From positions 1 to 31,714 of the forward strand of contig JAFGJU010000213.1 in the NCBI GenBank assembly GCA_016928935.1: 31,714 nt of DNA. The letters run 5' to 3'. Position 1 is the stretch's first letter; each line of letters begins with the position of its first letter. Shown piece by piece: positions 5,793 through 12,902 of this stretch. The DNA is from Candidatus Eiseniibacteriota bacterium. Its GTDB lineage: Bacteria > Eisenbacteria > RBG-16-71-46 > JAFGJU01. The notes below the pieces were generated by a model. The model did no database searches and was not told where the DNA came from. It worked only from the letters and a program-made list of their open reading frames with translations. A program made the translations under genes and the position numbers.

Positions 5793-8033
5793 ATGAGGCG
5801 TGTACTGCTCCTGATACTGCCGACTCTGATCATCATCGGCGCCGGACTGACGGTTTTCGGTCTGCTGGAGGCCCGTTCGGTCAGAGAACGGCTGATGGAC
5901 GACTTGGAGAGAAAGGCGAGGACCGTGGCCGAGAGCATTGCGCTGTCCGCCGGGGACGTGCTGTCGATCAGCGACGTTGAGGCGGCAAACAGGCTGGTCG
6001 AGAGTTTTCAGAAGAGGGAGCGGGTCCAGGGTTGCGTCATATATGACCGCGCCGCGCGCGTAGTGGCCGTCACCGAACGCATCTCCGATTGGCAGGGCAA
6101 GGCCAAGCCCTACCTGGAGGAGGTTCTAGTGTCGGCGACCCCGCGCGGAGGGCTCGAGAGATTCCAGGAATATTCCTGGTACAGCTATGTGTTGCCCGTT
6201 TTCGACGGTGGAAACAACATCATAGGCCTGGTCGAAGTCGTCTACGACACTTCGTATCTGTTCGACACGTTGGCCGAGGTCTGGCGGCGAATCAGTGTCG
6301 CTCTGATAATACTCACGTCTCTCATAGTCCTCGCTCTGCTGACAGTGGAACGGAGGACGTATGCCTTGCCGGTCAGGCAGCTGACCGCGTGGTTCCGGGG
6401 ATTTCAGAAGGGTGAGGAGGACATTGTAAGCCCGGTCAGAGCCAAAGGTGATTTCGGACAGCTCGTCTCCGAGGTTGAGCAGGTGGCACTCAGTCTGCGC
6501 GTGGCGCGGCGGGCGGCGGTCGAGGAGGCGCACGAGCGGCTTCAGCAGGAGGAACTCTGGACAGAGGCGAAGCTCCGGGACCTGGTTCAGGCAAGGCTCG
6601 GTGAGAACGCGCTGTTCGTGGTGTCTAACAGGGAGCCCTACATTCACATCGCCGATGAGTCGGGCGGCGTGAGATGCGTGCGTCCGGCCAGTGGTGTGGT
6701 CACGGCCATGGACCCGATATTGCAGGCGTGCGGGGGCACCTGGATTGCGCACGGCAGCGGGAACGCCGACCGGAAGTACGTGAATTCAAAGAATAAGCTG
6801 GGCGTTCCGCCGGACGACAATCGGTACATACTGAAGCGGGTGTGGCTGACTAAGGACGAGGAGGAAGGATACTACTACGGTTTCGCCAATGAGGGGCTTT
6901 GGCCGCTCTGTCACGTCACGCACACGAGGCCCGTCTTCAGGGAGGGTGATTGGGAGAAGTACAAGCGGGCCAACCAGAAATTCGCGCAGAGCGTGCTCGA
7001 GGAGCTCCCCGCGCGCAACCCGCTCGTCTTCATCCAGGACTACCATTTCACGCTGCTCCCTCGCATGATAAAGCGCGAACGCCCCGACGCGACAGTGGGG
7101 CTTTTCTGGCATATCCCGTGGCCCAACCCGGAGGTGTTTGCAATCTGTCCATATCAACTGGAGATACTGGATGGCCTGTTGGCGTGCGACTTGGTCGGAT
7201 TCCATCTCCAATTCCACTGCAACAATTTCCTCGATACCGTGAACCGGCTGATGGAGTCTCGCGTAGACACGGAAAAGTTCAGCATAGTCAGGGCGAACCA
7301 GGAAACGTTCGTGCGCACCTTCCCGATCAGCATCGACGCCTGCTCCGGCGCAGAGGAGGCGGAGGACGAGGAACGCCGGATTCAGCGCGCCCGCAGGGAG
7401 CTACGACTTGAGAACAAGATAGTCGCGGTGGGCGTCGACCGAGTGGATTATACGAAGGGAATCGCGGAGCGCATCTTGGCCGTGGACAGATTCCTTGAGA
7501 AATACCCGCAATACAAGGGGAGGTTCGTTTTGCTTCAGCTGGGTGCGCCGAGTCGTACGCATTTGAAGCGTTACCATGAGCTTGCGGCGGAGATCGACGA
7601 GCTTGTACAAGAGAAGAACTGGAAACACTCAGAGGAAGACTGGCAGCCGATAGTCTATCTCAACAGGCACTTCTCGCCCGCAGAGATAAGGGCCTACTAC
7701 ATGATGGGAGATCTCTGCATTGTAAGCTCCCTCCACGACGGCATGAACCTGGTAGCAAAAGAGTACGTCGCGGCGAAACAGGGAAGACCCGGCATGTTGA
7801 TTCTGAGTCGTTTCACGGGAGCGTCGAGGGAGCTCGTCGACGCGGTATCCATCAACCCGTATTCCATAGAGGAATTCGCCGATGCGATCAAGTACTCGAT
7901 CGAGATGCCGGTCGAGGAGAAGAAGGCGCGGATGGAGAAGATGCGACAGGTTGTGTCCGAGAACAACGTGTACCGGTGGGCCGGAGGCCTAATTGCGGAG
8001 CTTACCACTATACAGAAGGCTAAGGAGTTGTGA
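5793..8033 (+). CDS. otsA: Membrane sensor-HAMP-trehalose-6-phosphate synthase fusion
   Basis: The GT20 half makes trehalose-6-phosphate from a nucleotide-activated glucose and glucose-6-phosphate. The 746 residues read in order: transmembrane helix (about 4-25), an extracytoplasmic Cache/PAS-like sensor domain (about 26-166, with GCVIYDRAARVVAVTE and VLPVFDGGNNIIGLVEVVYD), a second helix (167-185), a HAMP domain (186-240), a charged coiled coil (240-268) and the synthase (272-746). Active-site landmarks are kept: VVSNR (Arg280), GGTWIAHGSG (Trp317), YYYGFANEGLW (Trp370), QDYH (415-418), FWHIPWPNPE, VDRVDYTKG (Arg550, Lys555) and HDGMNLVAKE (Asp649, Glu657). Ordinary OtsA is soluble, near 470 residues, and lacks the first 270. 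The arrangement is that of a receptor whose output domain is a sugar synthase. It starts directly after the mscS stop. Confidence 0.93.
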   Translation: MRRVLLLILPTLIIIGAGLTVFGLLEARSVRERLMDDLERKARTVAESIALSAGDVLSISDVEAANRLVESFQKRERVQGCVIYDRAARVVAVTERISDWQGKAKPYLEEVLVSATPRGGLERFQEYSWYSYVLPVFDGGNNIIGLVEVVYDTSYLFDTLAEVWRRISVALIILTSLIVLALLTVERRTYALPVRQLTAWFRGFQKGEEDIVSPVRAKGDFGQLVSEVEQVALSLRVARRAAVEEAHERLQQEELWTEAKLRDLVQARLGENALFVVSNREPYIHIADESGGVRCVRPASGVVTAMDPILQACGGTWIAHGSGNADRKYVNSKNKLGVPPDDNRYILKRVWLTKDEEEGYYYGFANEGLWPLCHVTHTRPVFREGDWEKYKRANQKFAQSVLEELPARNPLVFIQDYHFTLLPRMIKRERPDATVGLFWHIPWPNPEVFAICPYQLEILDGLLACDLVGFHLQFHCNNFLDTVNRLMESRVDTEKFSIVRANQETFVRTFPISIDACSGAEEAEDEERRIQRARRELRLENKIVAVGVDRVDYTKGIAERILAVDRFLEKYPQYKGRFVLLQLGAPSRTHLKRYHELAAEIDELVQEKNWKHSEEDWQPIVYLNRHFSPAEIRAYYMMGDLCIVSSLHDGMNLVAKEYVAAKQGRPGMLILSRFTGASRELVDAVSINPYSIEEFADAIKYSIEMPVEEKKARMEKMRQVVSENNVYRWAGGLIAELTTIQKAKEL

Positions 8034-8120
8034 CGGACGTCGGGGTCGCGGCCGAGGTCGGAGCAGCGGCGGGCGTCTGCATAGACTCGGGCAGGGCCCT
8101 GGAGCGCGGGGGAACATCCG

Positions 8121-8924
8121 GTGAAGCATCTCCTGGAACACTGGGACAGAATCAGTGAGCGGATAGCGGAAAGTCGACTCGTCCTGTTCCTCGACTTTGA
8201 CGGAACGTTGGCTCCCATTGCTGAGAGTCCTGAGCGTGCCGTCATGCCCGAGGCTAATCGGGAGCTGTTGCGATTGCTGGCGGCAGGTTCTGGGTGTACG
8301 GTTGCGGTCGTCAGCGGAAGGACCGTGGACGACGTCAGGAGTAAGGTCGGGCTCGAAGGCCCGATCTACGTGGGAAGCCATGGGGCGGAGATCCTGTGGC
8401 CCGACGGGACGTTGGAGAGCGCCGGCAGTGCGACATTCCGCGCCCAGCTCGAGAAGCTGAAGCGCGTCCTGATTGCCGAACTTGCCGGGACACCGGGCGC
8501 ACTGCTTGAAGACAAACAGACTTGCCTGGCCGTTCACTATCGGACGGTTGCCGAGCAGGACGTTGCAGGAGTCAGGGCGACAGTTCGGGAGGCCTTGCAG
8601 GCTCTACCCGAGAACGAACACATTCGGATTGCCGAAGGGAAGATGGTGCTGGAACTGCGGCACTCCGCGGGCCCGGACAAGGGCAGCGCAGTGCTGAAGC
8701 TCCTGGCGAGAGAGGAAGAGCGCCTCCGGGGAGTTCCCCTTTGTCCGATCTACGTCGGAGACGACCTCACCGACGAGGACGCGTTCGAGGCGTTGAAGAA
8801 CGCCGGTCTGACCGTCTTCGTCGGCCTTCGGGGCCGCTCGACGGCCGAGTACCATCTCTCGAGCACCGAGGAAGTGAGTACCCTGCTCCGTATGCTGGCG
8901 GAGCACTTCGCGGCAGTGAAGTAA
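8121..8924 (+). CDS. otsB: Trehalose-6-phosphate phosphatase
   Basis: This 267-residue HAD-superfamily phosphatase removes phosphate from trehalose-6-phosphate, the second step after the upstream synthase. HAD motif I is LDFDGTL (24-30, nucleophile Asp25), motif II is VVSGR (63-67), motif III uses Lys187 in GPDKGSAV, and motif IV is YVGDDLTDEDAF (211-222). The cap lies at about 95-180 and includes GSHGAE and LAVHYR. Length and motif order match stand-alone OtsB. The start is a GTG at 8121 after GGGGGAA; no ATG is placed before the DFDGT motif. An 87-bp GC-rich spacer separates it from the synthase, and 3 bp separate it from the DUF5752 gene. Confidence 0.95.
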   Translation: MKHLLEHWDRISERIAESRLVLFLDFDGTLAPIAESPERAVMPEANRELLRLLAAGSGCTVAVVSGRTVDDVRSKVGLEGPIYVGSHGAEILWPDGTLESAGSATFRAQLEKLKRVLIAELAGTPGALLEDKQTCLAVHYRTVAEQDVAGVRATVREALQALPENEHIRIAEGKMVLELRHSAGPDKGSAVLKLLAREEERLRGVPLCPIYVGDDLTDEDAFEALKNAGLTVFVGLRGRSTAEYHLSSTEEVSTLLRMLAEHFAAVK

Positions 8925-8927
8925 GAC

Positions 8928-9617
8928 ATGGCAGTGGTGAAGCGCGCCAAACAGCCGTTCAGGTTTCACACGAGACTGCACCTGTCGGAGCTGACGGGTC
9001 TGCGGGCGTCGACCCCGGAGGAGCTTCTCGAGCTTATCAAGAAGGTGTCGGGGTCATCGATATACCACCACACGCACCATTTCCTGCAGCAGCATCAGTA
9101 CCTTTCACCCGAGCCTCCGAACGACTTTGCGTATTGGGTGTCGGCAGCTCTGGGCGAGGACGCGCTCGGAGAAAAGCTCGCGAGCATCGACACCATCCAA
9201 TTCGCATCAATCCGGAGCCTGCGGAACAAGATCGTTGAGACGATCGAGGCGTACCTCGAGGAGCACCCGAGCGCGAGAAGACGGTTCGCCGCGCCGGGGG
9301 AGGAGTTCCACTTCATCAAATCGGTGAGCTTTGTGTTTCCCACGCCGGACGCGGCCTATGACCTGACGGAGTTCGCACGCATCCTTGAGAGGATAGGTAT
9401 CGATTCCATCTATTTCCATCTCTTTGAGGCGCGATTGCGCCTGGGGCGCGCGACAAACGACTTCTCCCTCTGGATTGAGAGCTCTCTGGGGGAGAAGGAA
9501 CTGGCGGAGAGGATTTCGAAGCTGGACCCGTACACGTGCACGCTGGAGAGCCTGCGCGCGAAGATAATTCAGATGATAAGAAATCGACCCGGTGGACAGG
9601 TAGAATGCAGAGGATAG
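8928..9617 (+). CDS. DUF5752-family protein with internal duplication
   Basis: I recognise this 229-residue soluble protein as the DUF5752 type that often accompanies trehalose glycosyltransferase genes; no function is known to me. It is built of two repeats of about 95 residues (11-108 and 127-218). Shared positions include SIYHH/SIYFH, NDFAYWVSAALGEDAL/NDFSLWIESSLGEKEL and RSLRNKIVETI/ESLRAKIIQMI. The first copy is histidine-rich (SIYHHTHHF, 44-52); the second reads SIYFHLFEARLRLG. There is no signal peptide or membrane segment. The start ATG follows the otsB stop by 3 bp, and the last 13 bp overlap treT. Its place between phosphatase and TreT suggests a helper or regulator of the synthases (inference); it could also bind a sugar or metal. 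Confidence 0.85.
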   Translation: MAVVKRAKQPFRFHTRLHLSELTGLRASTPEELLELIKKVSGSSIYHHTHHFLQQHQYLSPEPPNDFAYWVSAALGEDALGEKLASIDTIQFASIRSLRNKIVETIEAYLEEHPSARRRFAAPGEEFHFIKSVSFVFPTPDAAYDLTEFARILERIGIDSIYFHLFEARLRLGRATNDFSLWIESSLGEKELAERISKLDPYTCTLESLRAKIIQMIRNRPGGQVECRG

Positions 9618-10816
9618 AAGACTACACCCCCTTCGTCGGGCAGCCCACAGTGGACGACCTGCGGCGCCTGGCCGAAAGACTCCGCGGAAAAGTCGTCCAG
9701 CACGTAAATTCCACGGCCGTAGGGGGTGGGGTCGCGGAGATACTGAACAGGATGGTCCCGCTGCTGAATGACATCGGGGTCGACGCCAGATGGGACTTGA
9801 TAAAGGGGGGCGAGCAGTTCTTCGACGTGACCAAGAAGTTTCACAACGCGCTTCAGGGCAGGGAGGAAGAGGTCACTGAGCGGGACTTGGAGATATTCCT
9901 GGACACGAGCGAGCGCAACATTCGCGAGGTGGACGTGCACGGTGACGTCATGTTCATTCACGACCCCCAGCCCATCGCTCTGGTTCGACGAAAGAACCAG
10001 AACAAGTGGATATGGCGGTGTCACATAGACGTATCCAACCCGGTCCGCAAGGTCTGGAGGTTCCTGCGTGAATACATGGTCAAGTACGACGCCGCCGTCT
10101 TTTCCGCTCCGGGCTTCTCCCATAAGCTGCCGGTGAGACAATTCCTGATTGCGCCTTCGATAGACCCCCTCAGCGACAAGAACAGGGATCTGCCGCCAGA
10201 GATCATCGACGACGTTCTGACGAAGTATGACATTCCCAAAGACAAGCCCATCATCACGCAAGTCTCGAGATTCGATCGCTTCAAGGACCCGGTGGGAGTC
10301 ATCAAAGCTTACACGCTGGTGAAGCGCTACATACCCTGTAGGCTGATCCTGGCCGGGGGCACGGCCGACGACGACCCGGAGGGCCTGAAGGTCCTGGAGG
10401 AAGTGAGAGAACACGCGGGGCAGGACCCCGACATCCACGTGTTACTGCTGCCTCAGAACGACATTGAGGTGAACGCCCTCCAGCGGGCCTCAGACGTAAT
10501 CGTACAGAAGTCACTGAGTGAGGGCTTCGGACTCACGGTCGCGGAAGCTCTGTGGAAGGGAAAGGCCGTCGTGGCGTCAAACGTCGGCGGTATCCCTCTT
10601 CAAATTACGCACAAGTACTCCGGACTCCTGTGTCACTCCATAGAGGGGGCGGCGTTTTTCATCAAGCAGTTGCTCAACAGTCCCGATTATGCCCTAAAAC
10701 TGGGTCAGAACGGCCGCGAGCACATCAAACAGAACTTCCTTCTTACACGGCACCTCAGGGACTACCTGCTGGTGTTCCTGTCTCTGTTCCATCGGGGTGA
10801 CATCGTGTATCTGTAG
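9605..10816 (+). CDS. treT: TreT-like trehalose glycosyltransferring synthase (GT4)
   Basis: This 403-residue GT-B glycosyltransferase of family GT4 most resembles TreT, which joins nucleotide-glucose and free glucose into trehalose and can run in reverse. N-terminal domain: VQHVNSTAVGGGVAEIL (31-47) and IHDPQP (118-123). C-terminal donor domain: ITQVSRFDRFKDP (217-229, Arg222 and Lys227), LAGG (249-252), then SEGFGLTVAEALWKGKAVV with the E-x7-E pair Glu306/Glu314, and GGIPLQI (328-334). The start at 9605 (MQRIEDY) is preferred over an upstream in-frame ATG because homology begins there and GGACAGGTAGA precedes it; this gives a 13-bp overlap with DUF5752. It is the last gene of the operon. 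A trehalose phosphorylase-like activity is a less likely alternative. Confidence 0.85.
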   Translation: MQRIEDYTPFVGQPTVDDLRRLAERLRGKVVQHVNSTAVGGGVAEILNRMVPLLNDIGVDARWDLIKGGEQFFDVTKKFHNALQGREEEVTERDLEIFLDTSERNIREVDVHGDVMFIHDPQPIALVRRKNQNKWIWRCHIDVSNPVRKVWRFLREYMVKYDAAVFSAPGFSHKLPVRQFLIAPSIDPLSDKNRDLPPEIIDDVLTKYDIPKDKPIITQVSRFDRFKDPVGVIKAYTLVKRYIPCRLILAGGTADDDPEGLKVLEEVREHAGQDPDIHVLLLPQNDIEVNALQRASDVIVQKSLSEGFGLTVAEALWKGKAVVASNVGGIPLQITHKYSGLLCHSIEGAAFFIKQLLNSPDYALKLGQNGREHIKQNFLLTRHLRDYLLVFLSLFHRGDIVYL

Positions 10817-10819
10817 GCC

Positions 10820-11023
10820 GGCGGCTTGCCCCGTCGGTGCCACGCCCCGCCGGCCCTCGACCCCGGTCGGAGCTCGGGCCGTGGCCGGCCTCTGACCGGG
10901 GTCGGTCGCCAACGGTGGGCGGCCGCTGACATCGGGTGGCCGTTGACGCCCGTCGGTCCTGGACCGCCCGCAGCCTCTGACCACCGTCAGTCCTGGAGCG
11001 TGGCTAGCCTCTGACCGCTCCCG
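10820..11023. repeat. Degenerate 17-bp tandem repeat array between convergent genes
   Basis: Eight units in phase run from 10888 to 11023, and weaker ones fill back to about 10820 (12 x 17 bp). Good units begin at 10888, 10922, 10939, 10973 and 11007 with GCCTCTGAC or GCCGYTGAC; those at 10956 and 10990 begin GTCCTGGA, giving a 34-bp higher order. The array fills the whole space between the treT stop and the permease stop, and its last unit is coding: it supplies the last codons of the permease (GAVRG). Confidence 0.8.
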
Positions 11024-11828
11024 CAGTCAACCCCTCTATGATTCTTCTCTGAAACACGAACACAAGTGCAATCAGCGGGACCGTCACGACTACGGACGCC
11101 GCCGCCATTTCGCCCCACGGCACCTCGTGCACGCCGGGGAAGAGGGCTATTGCGACGGGGATCGTCCTCGAGGCGACGGTGGACGTGAACGTGAGGGCGA
11201 ACAGAAACTCGTTCCAGGAGAATATGAACACCAGGATCGACGTGGCGAAAATGCCCGGGGCGGCGAGCGGGAGCATTATCCTGTAGAATGACTGGAACGG
11301 AGTACACCCGTCGACTGCCGACGCCAAATAGAGCTCATCCGGGATGTTTCTGAAGAAATTCGTGAGGACCCAGATCGTCAGCGGCAGCGTGAACGTTGCG
11401 TAAGTCATGATCAGAGCCGCGAGCGTGTCCCTGAGTCCCAGGGTACGTATTATGACGTAGAGCGGACTGACCGTCGCGATGGGCGGAAACATTGACGCCG
11501 AGAGTATGAGGGCGAGGATCAGTCCCTTCTTGCTGAGGCCGAGCTTCGCAAGGGCGAAGGCCGCCAGGGACCCTATCGCGAGAGAGATGACCGTCGTGGA
11601 CGAAGCCACTAGGAAGCTGTTGGCTATGATCCGCAGGAATGGGTACTGAGTGAAGACTGTCGTATAATGCGACAGGGTCGGTTCGCTCGGCAGAAGAGGC
11701 GGCAGGGAAGTGAGCTCGGCCGACGGCTTCACCGACGTGATGACCTGCCAGAGAAATGGTCCCAGGCAGTACGCCGCGGTTGCCGCAACCAGAGCGTAGA
11801 ACGCAAGTCTCTTCATCCGCTCGGTCAT
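11004..11828 (-). CDS. Sugar ABC transporter permease (MalG-like)
   Basis: This is the second inner-membrane permease of a carbohydrate importer, 274 residues with six helices. An N-terminal helix (ERMKRLAFYALVAATAAYCLGPFLWQVITSVKP) is followed by the MetI-like core. The EAA loop that docks the ATPase reads LASAVDGCTPFQSFYRIMLPLAAPG, with conserved Gly and the LPL ending. The start at 11828 overlaps the stop of the upstream permease gene (ATGA) and lies about 9 nt after AAAAGGCGG; an ATG two codons earlier (11834) is possible. The C-terminal codons run into a 17-bp repeat array that continues downstream. It pairs with the MalF-like permease and the lipoprotein; no ATPase gene is nearby. Confidence 0.93.
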   Translation of the reverse strand: MTERMKRLAFYALVAATAAYCLGPFLWQVITSVKPSAELTSLPPLLPSEPTLSHYTTVFTQYPFLRIIANSFLVASSTTVISLAIGSLAAFALAKLGLSKKGLILALILSASMFPPIATVSPLYVIIRTLGLRDTLAALIMTYATFTLPLTIWVLTNFFRNIPDELYLASAVDGCTPFQSFYRIMLPLAAPGIFATSILVFIFSWNEFLFALTFTSTVASRTIPVAIALFPGVHEVPWGEMAAASVVVTVPLIALVFVFQRRIIEGLTAGAVRG

Positions 11829-12691
11829 GGGCATGCCGCCTTTTCGATTCCGCCTCGGAGAAGCCGCACGTAGAACACGGTGATCATCCCCACTAACAAG
11901 AATACAGTCAGTGCTATGGCCGAGCCGTAGCCGAACTGGAGCGTTTGAAACAGCACCTTGTAGGCATATATTGACAGAGTCTCGGTCGTGTTCGCCGGAC
12001 CGCCGCCCGTAAGGACGTATATGGAATCGAACACTCTGAAGGCGTCCAGCGTTCTGAAGATGAGGACAACCAGGATTGTGGGCTTGAGGAGCGGAAGGGT
12101 GATTCTCCTGAAGATCTGCCAGGCTGACGCCGCGTCCACTCTCGCTGCCTCGTAGAGCTCCTTGGGGATTGTCTGGAGACCCGCAGTCAGCAGTATGACT
12201 ACGAACGGCGTGGTCTTCCACACATCCATGAAGATGGCGGCGTTCAGCGCCCAGAACGGGCTCCCCAGCCAGTTTATGCTGGTGCCGAGCAGGTAATTCA
12301 GAAATCCAAAGTCGGGATTGTACAACCACTCCCACATCTTGGCCGACACCACCGTCGGTATGGCCCAAGGAACGAGCACAAGAGAGCGCACGACGCCCTT
12401 GCCCGCGAACACCCTGTTGAGGAGAACGGCAATCCCCAGGCCCAGCAAGAGCTCCAAAATGACTGAGACCCCGGTGAAGTAGGCCGTGTTCTTGAGCGCA
12501 TTCCAGTATCTAGTGTCAACCAGCAAGAAGCGGTAGTTTTCAAGCCACACCAGCTTTGAAATGTCGAAAATGAGGAGCTTCCTGTGAAGGCTGAGCCAGA
12601 GCACGTAGACAATGGGGTATACCGTCACGAGCGACAGCGCGGCCAGGGCCGGAATCAGGAATTTGAAATTGCGCAAGGCCGTCAGGTTCAC
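11825..12691 (-). CDS. Sugar ABC transporter permease (MalF-like)
   Basis: This is the first permease subunit, 288 residues and six predicted helices, of the CUT1 type that imports oligosaccharides. The EAA motif is EAARVDAASAWQIFRRITLPLLKP, almost at consensus, and LTGGGPANTTETLSIYAY is another hallmark of the MalF/UgpA family. The start is GTG at 12691 (GTG AAC CTG), supported by GAGAGG upstream; no ATG lies nearby. The stop overlaps the next permease start. Because the binding-protein gene precedes it after a repeat-rich spacer of about 190 bp, the three probably form one transcription unit. Convergence with a trehalose operon makes trehalose or maltose a fair guess as cargo, not shown by the sequence. 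Confidence 0.93.
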   Translation of the reverse strand: MNLTALRNFKFLIPALAALSLVTVYPIVYVLWLSLHRKLLIFDISKLVWLENYRFLLVDTRYWNALKNTAYFTGVSVILELLLGLGIAVLLNRVFAGKGVVRSLVLVPWAIPTVVSAKMWEWLYNPDFGFLNYLLGTSINWLGSPFWALNAAIFMDVWKTTPFVVILLTAGLQTIPKELYEAARVDAASAWQIFRRITLPLLKPTILVVLIFRTLDAFRVFDSIYVLTGGGPANTTETLSIYAYKVLFQTLQFGYGSAIALTVFLLVGMITVFYVRLLRGGIEKAACP

Positions 12692-12783
12692 CTCTTATCC
12701 TCTCGGTGCCTGGTGCTCAGGCGGCTGTCGCGATGCCCAGTGGCTTGCCGCGGTTGTCAGGTCGTTTGTCGCTCTGGCCCGCT

Positions 12784-12902
12784 CGTCGGTTCCCTGTTCT
12801 CTATTCTCAGTCCGAAGTTCTCAGTCCTTCGCCCTTGATCTTCAGTCCCCAGTCTTCAGTCTTCAGTCTTTAGTCCCCAGTCCTCAGTCCTCAGTCCTCA
12901 GT
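12784..12902. repeat. Heptanucleotide tandem repeat array
   Basis: Seventeen 7-bp units stay in phase from 12784 to 12902. The nine units from 12840 are clean (CTTCAGT, CCCCAGT, CCTCAGT variants); earlier ones are degenerate (TCTCAGT, CCGAAGT, CCTTGAT). On the transcribed minus strand the unit is ACTGAGG or ACTGAAG. The array fills much of the spacer between the binding-protein and permease genes, and its first copies encode the binding protein's final residues and stop (Arg-Thr-Glu-Asp-stop). Confidence 0.85.

Noticed and set aside
8034..8120. Spacer between the synthase and phosphatase genes checked for a small gene or riboswitch
   Set aside because: It is GC-rich with no ribosome-site-supported frame apart from the otsB start and no clear stem-loop set.
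10820..12902. Repeat arrays considered as CRISPR
   Set aside because: Units of 17 and 7 bp are contiguous, with no unique spacers, and no cas gene is present; they are degenerate tandem repeats.
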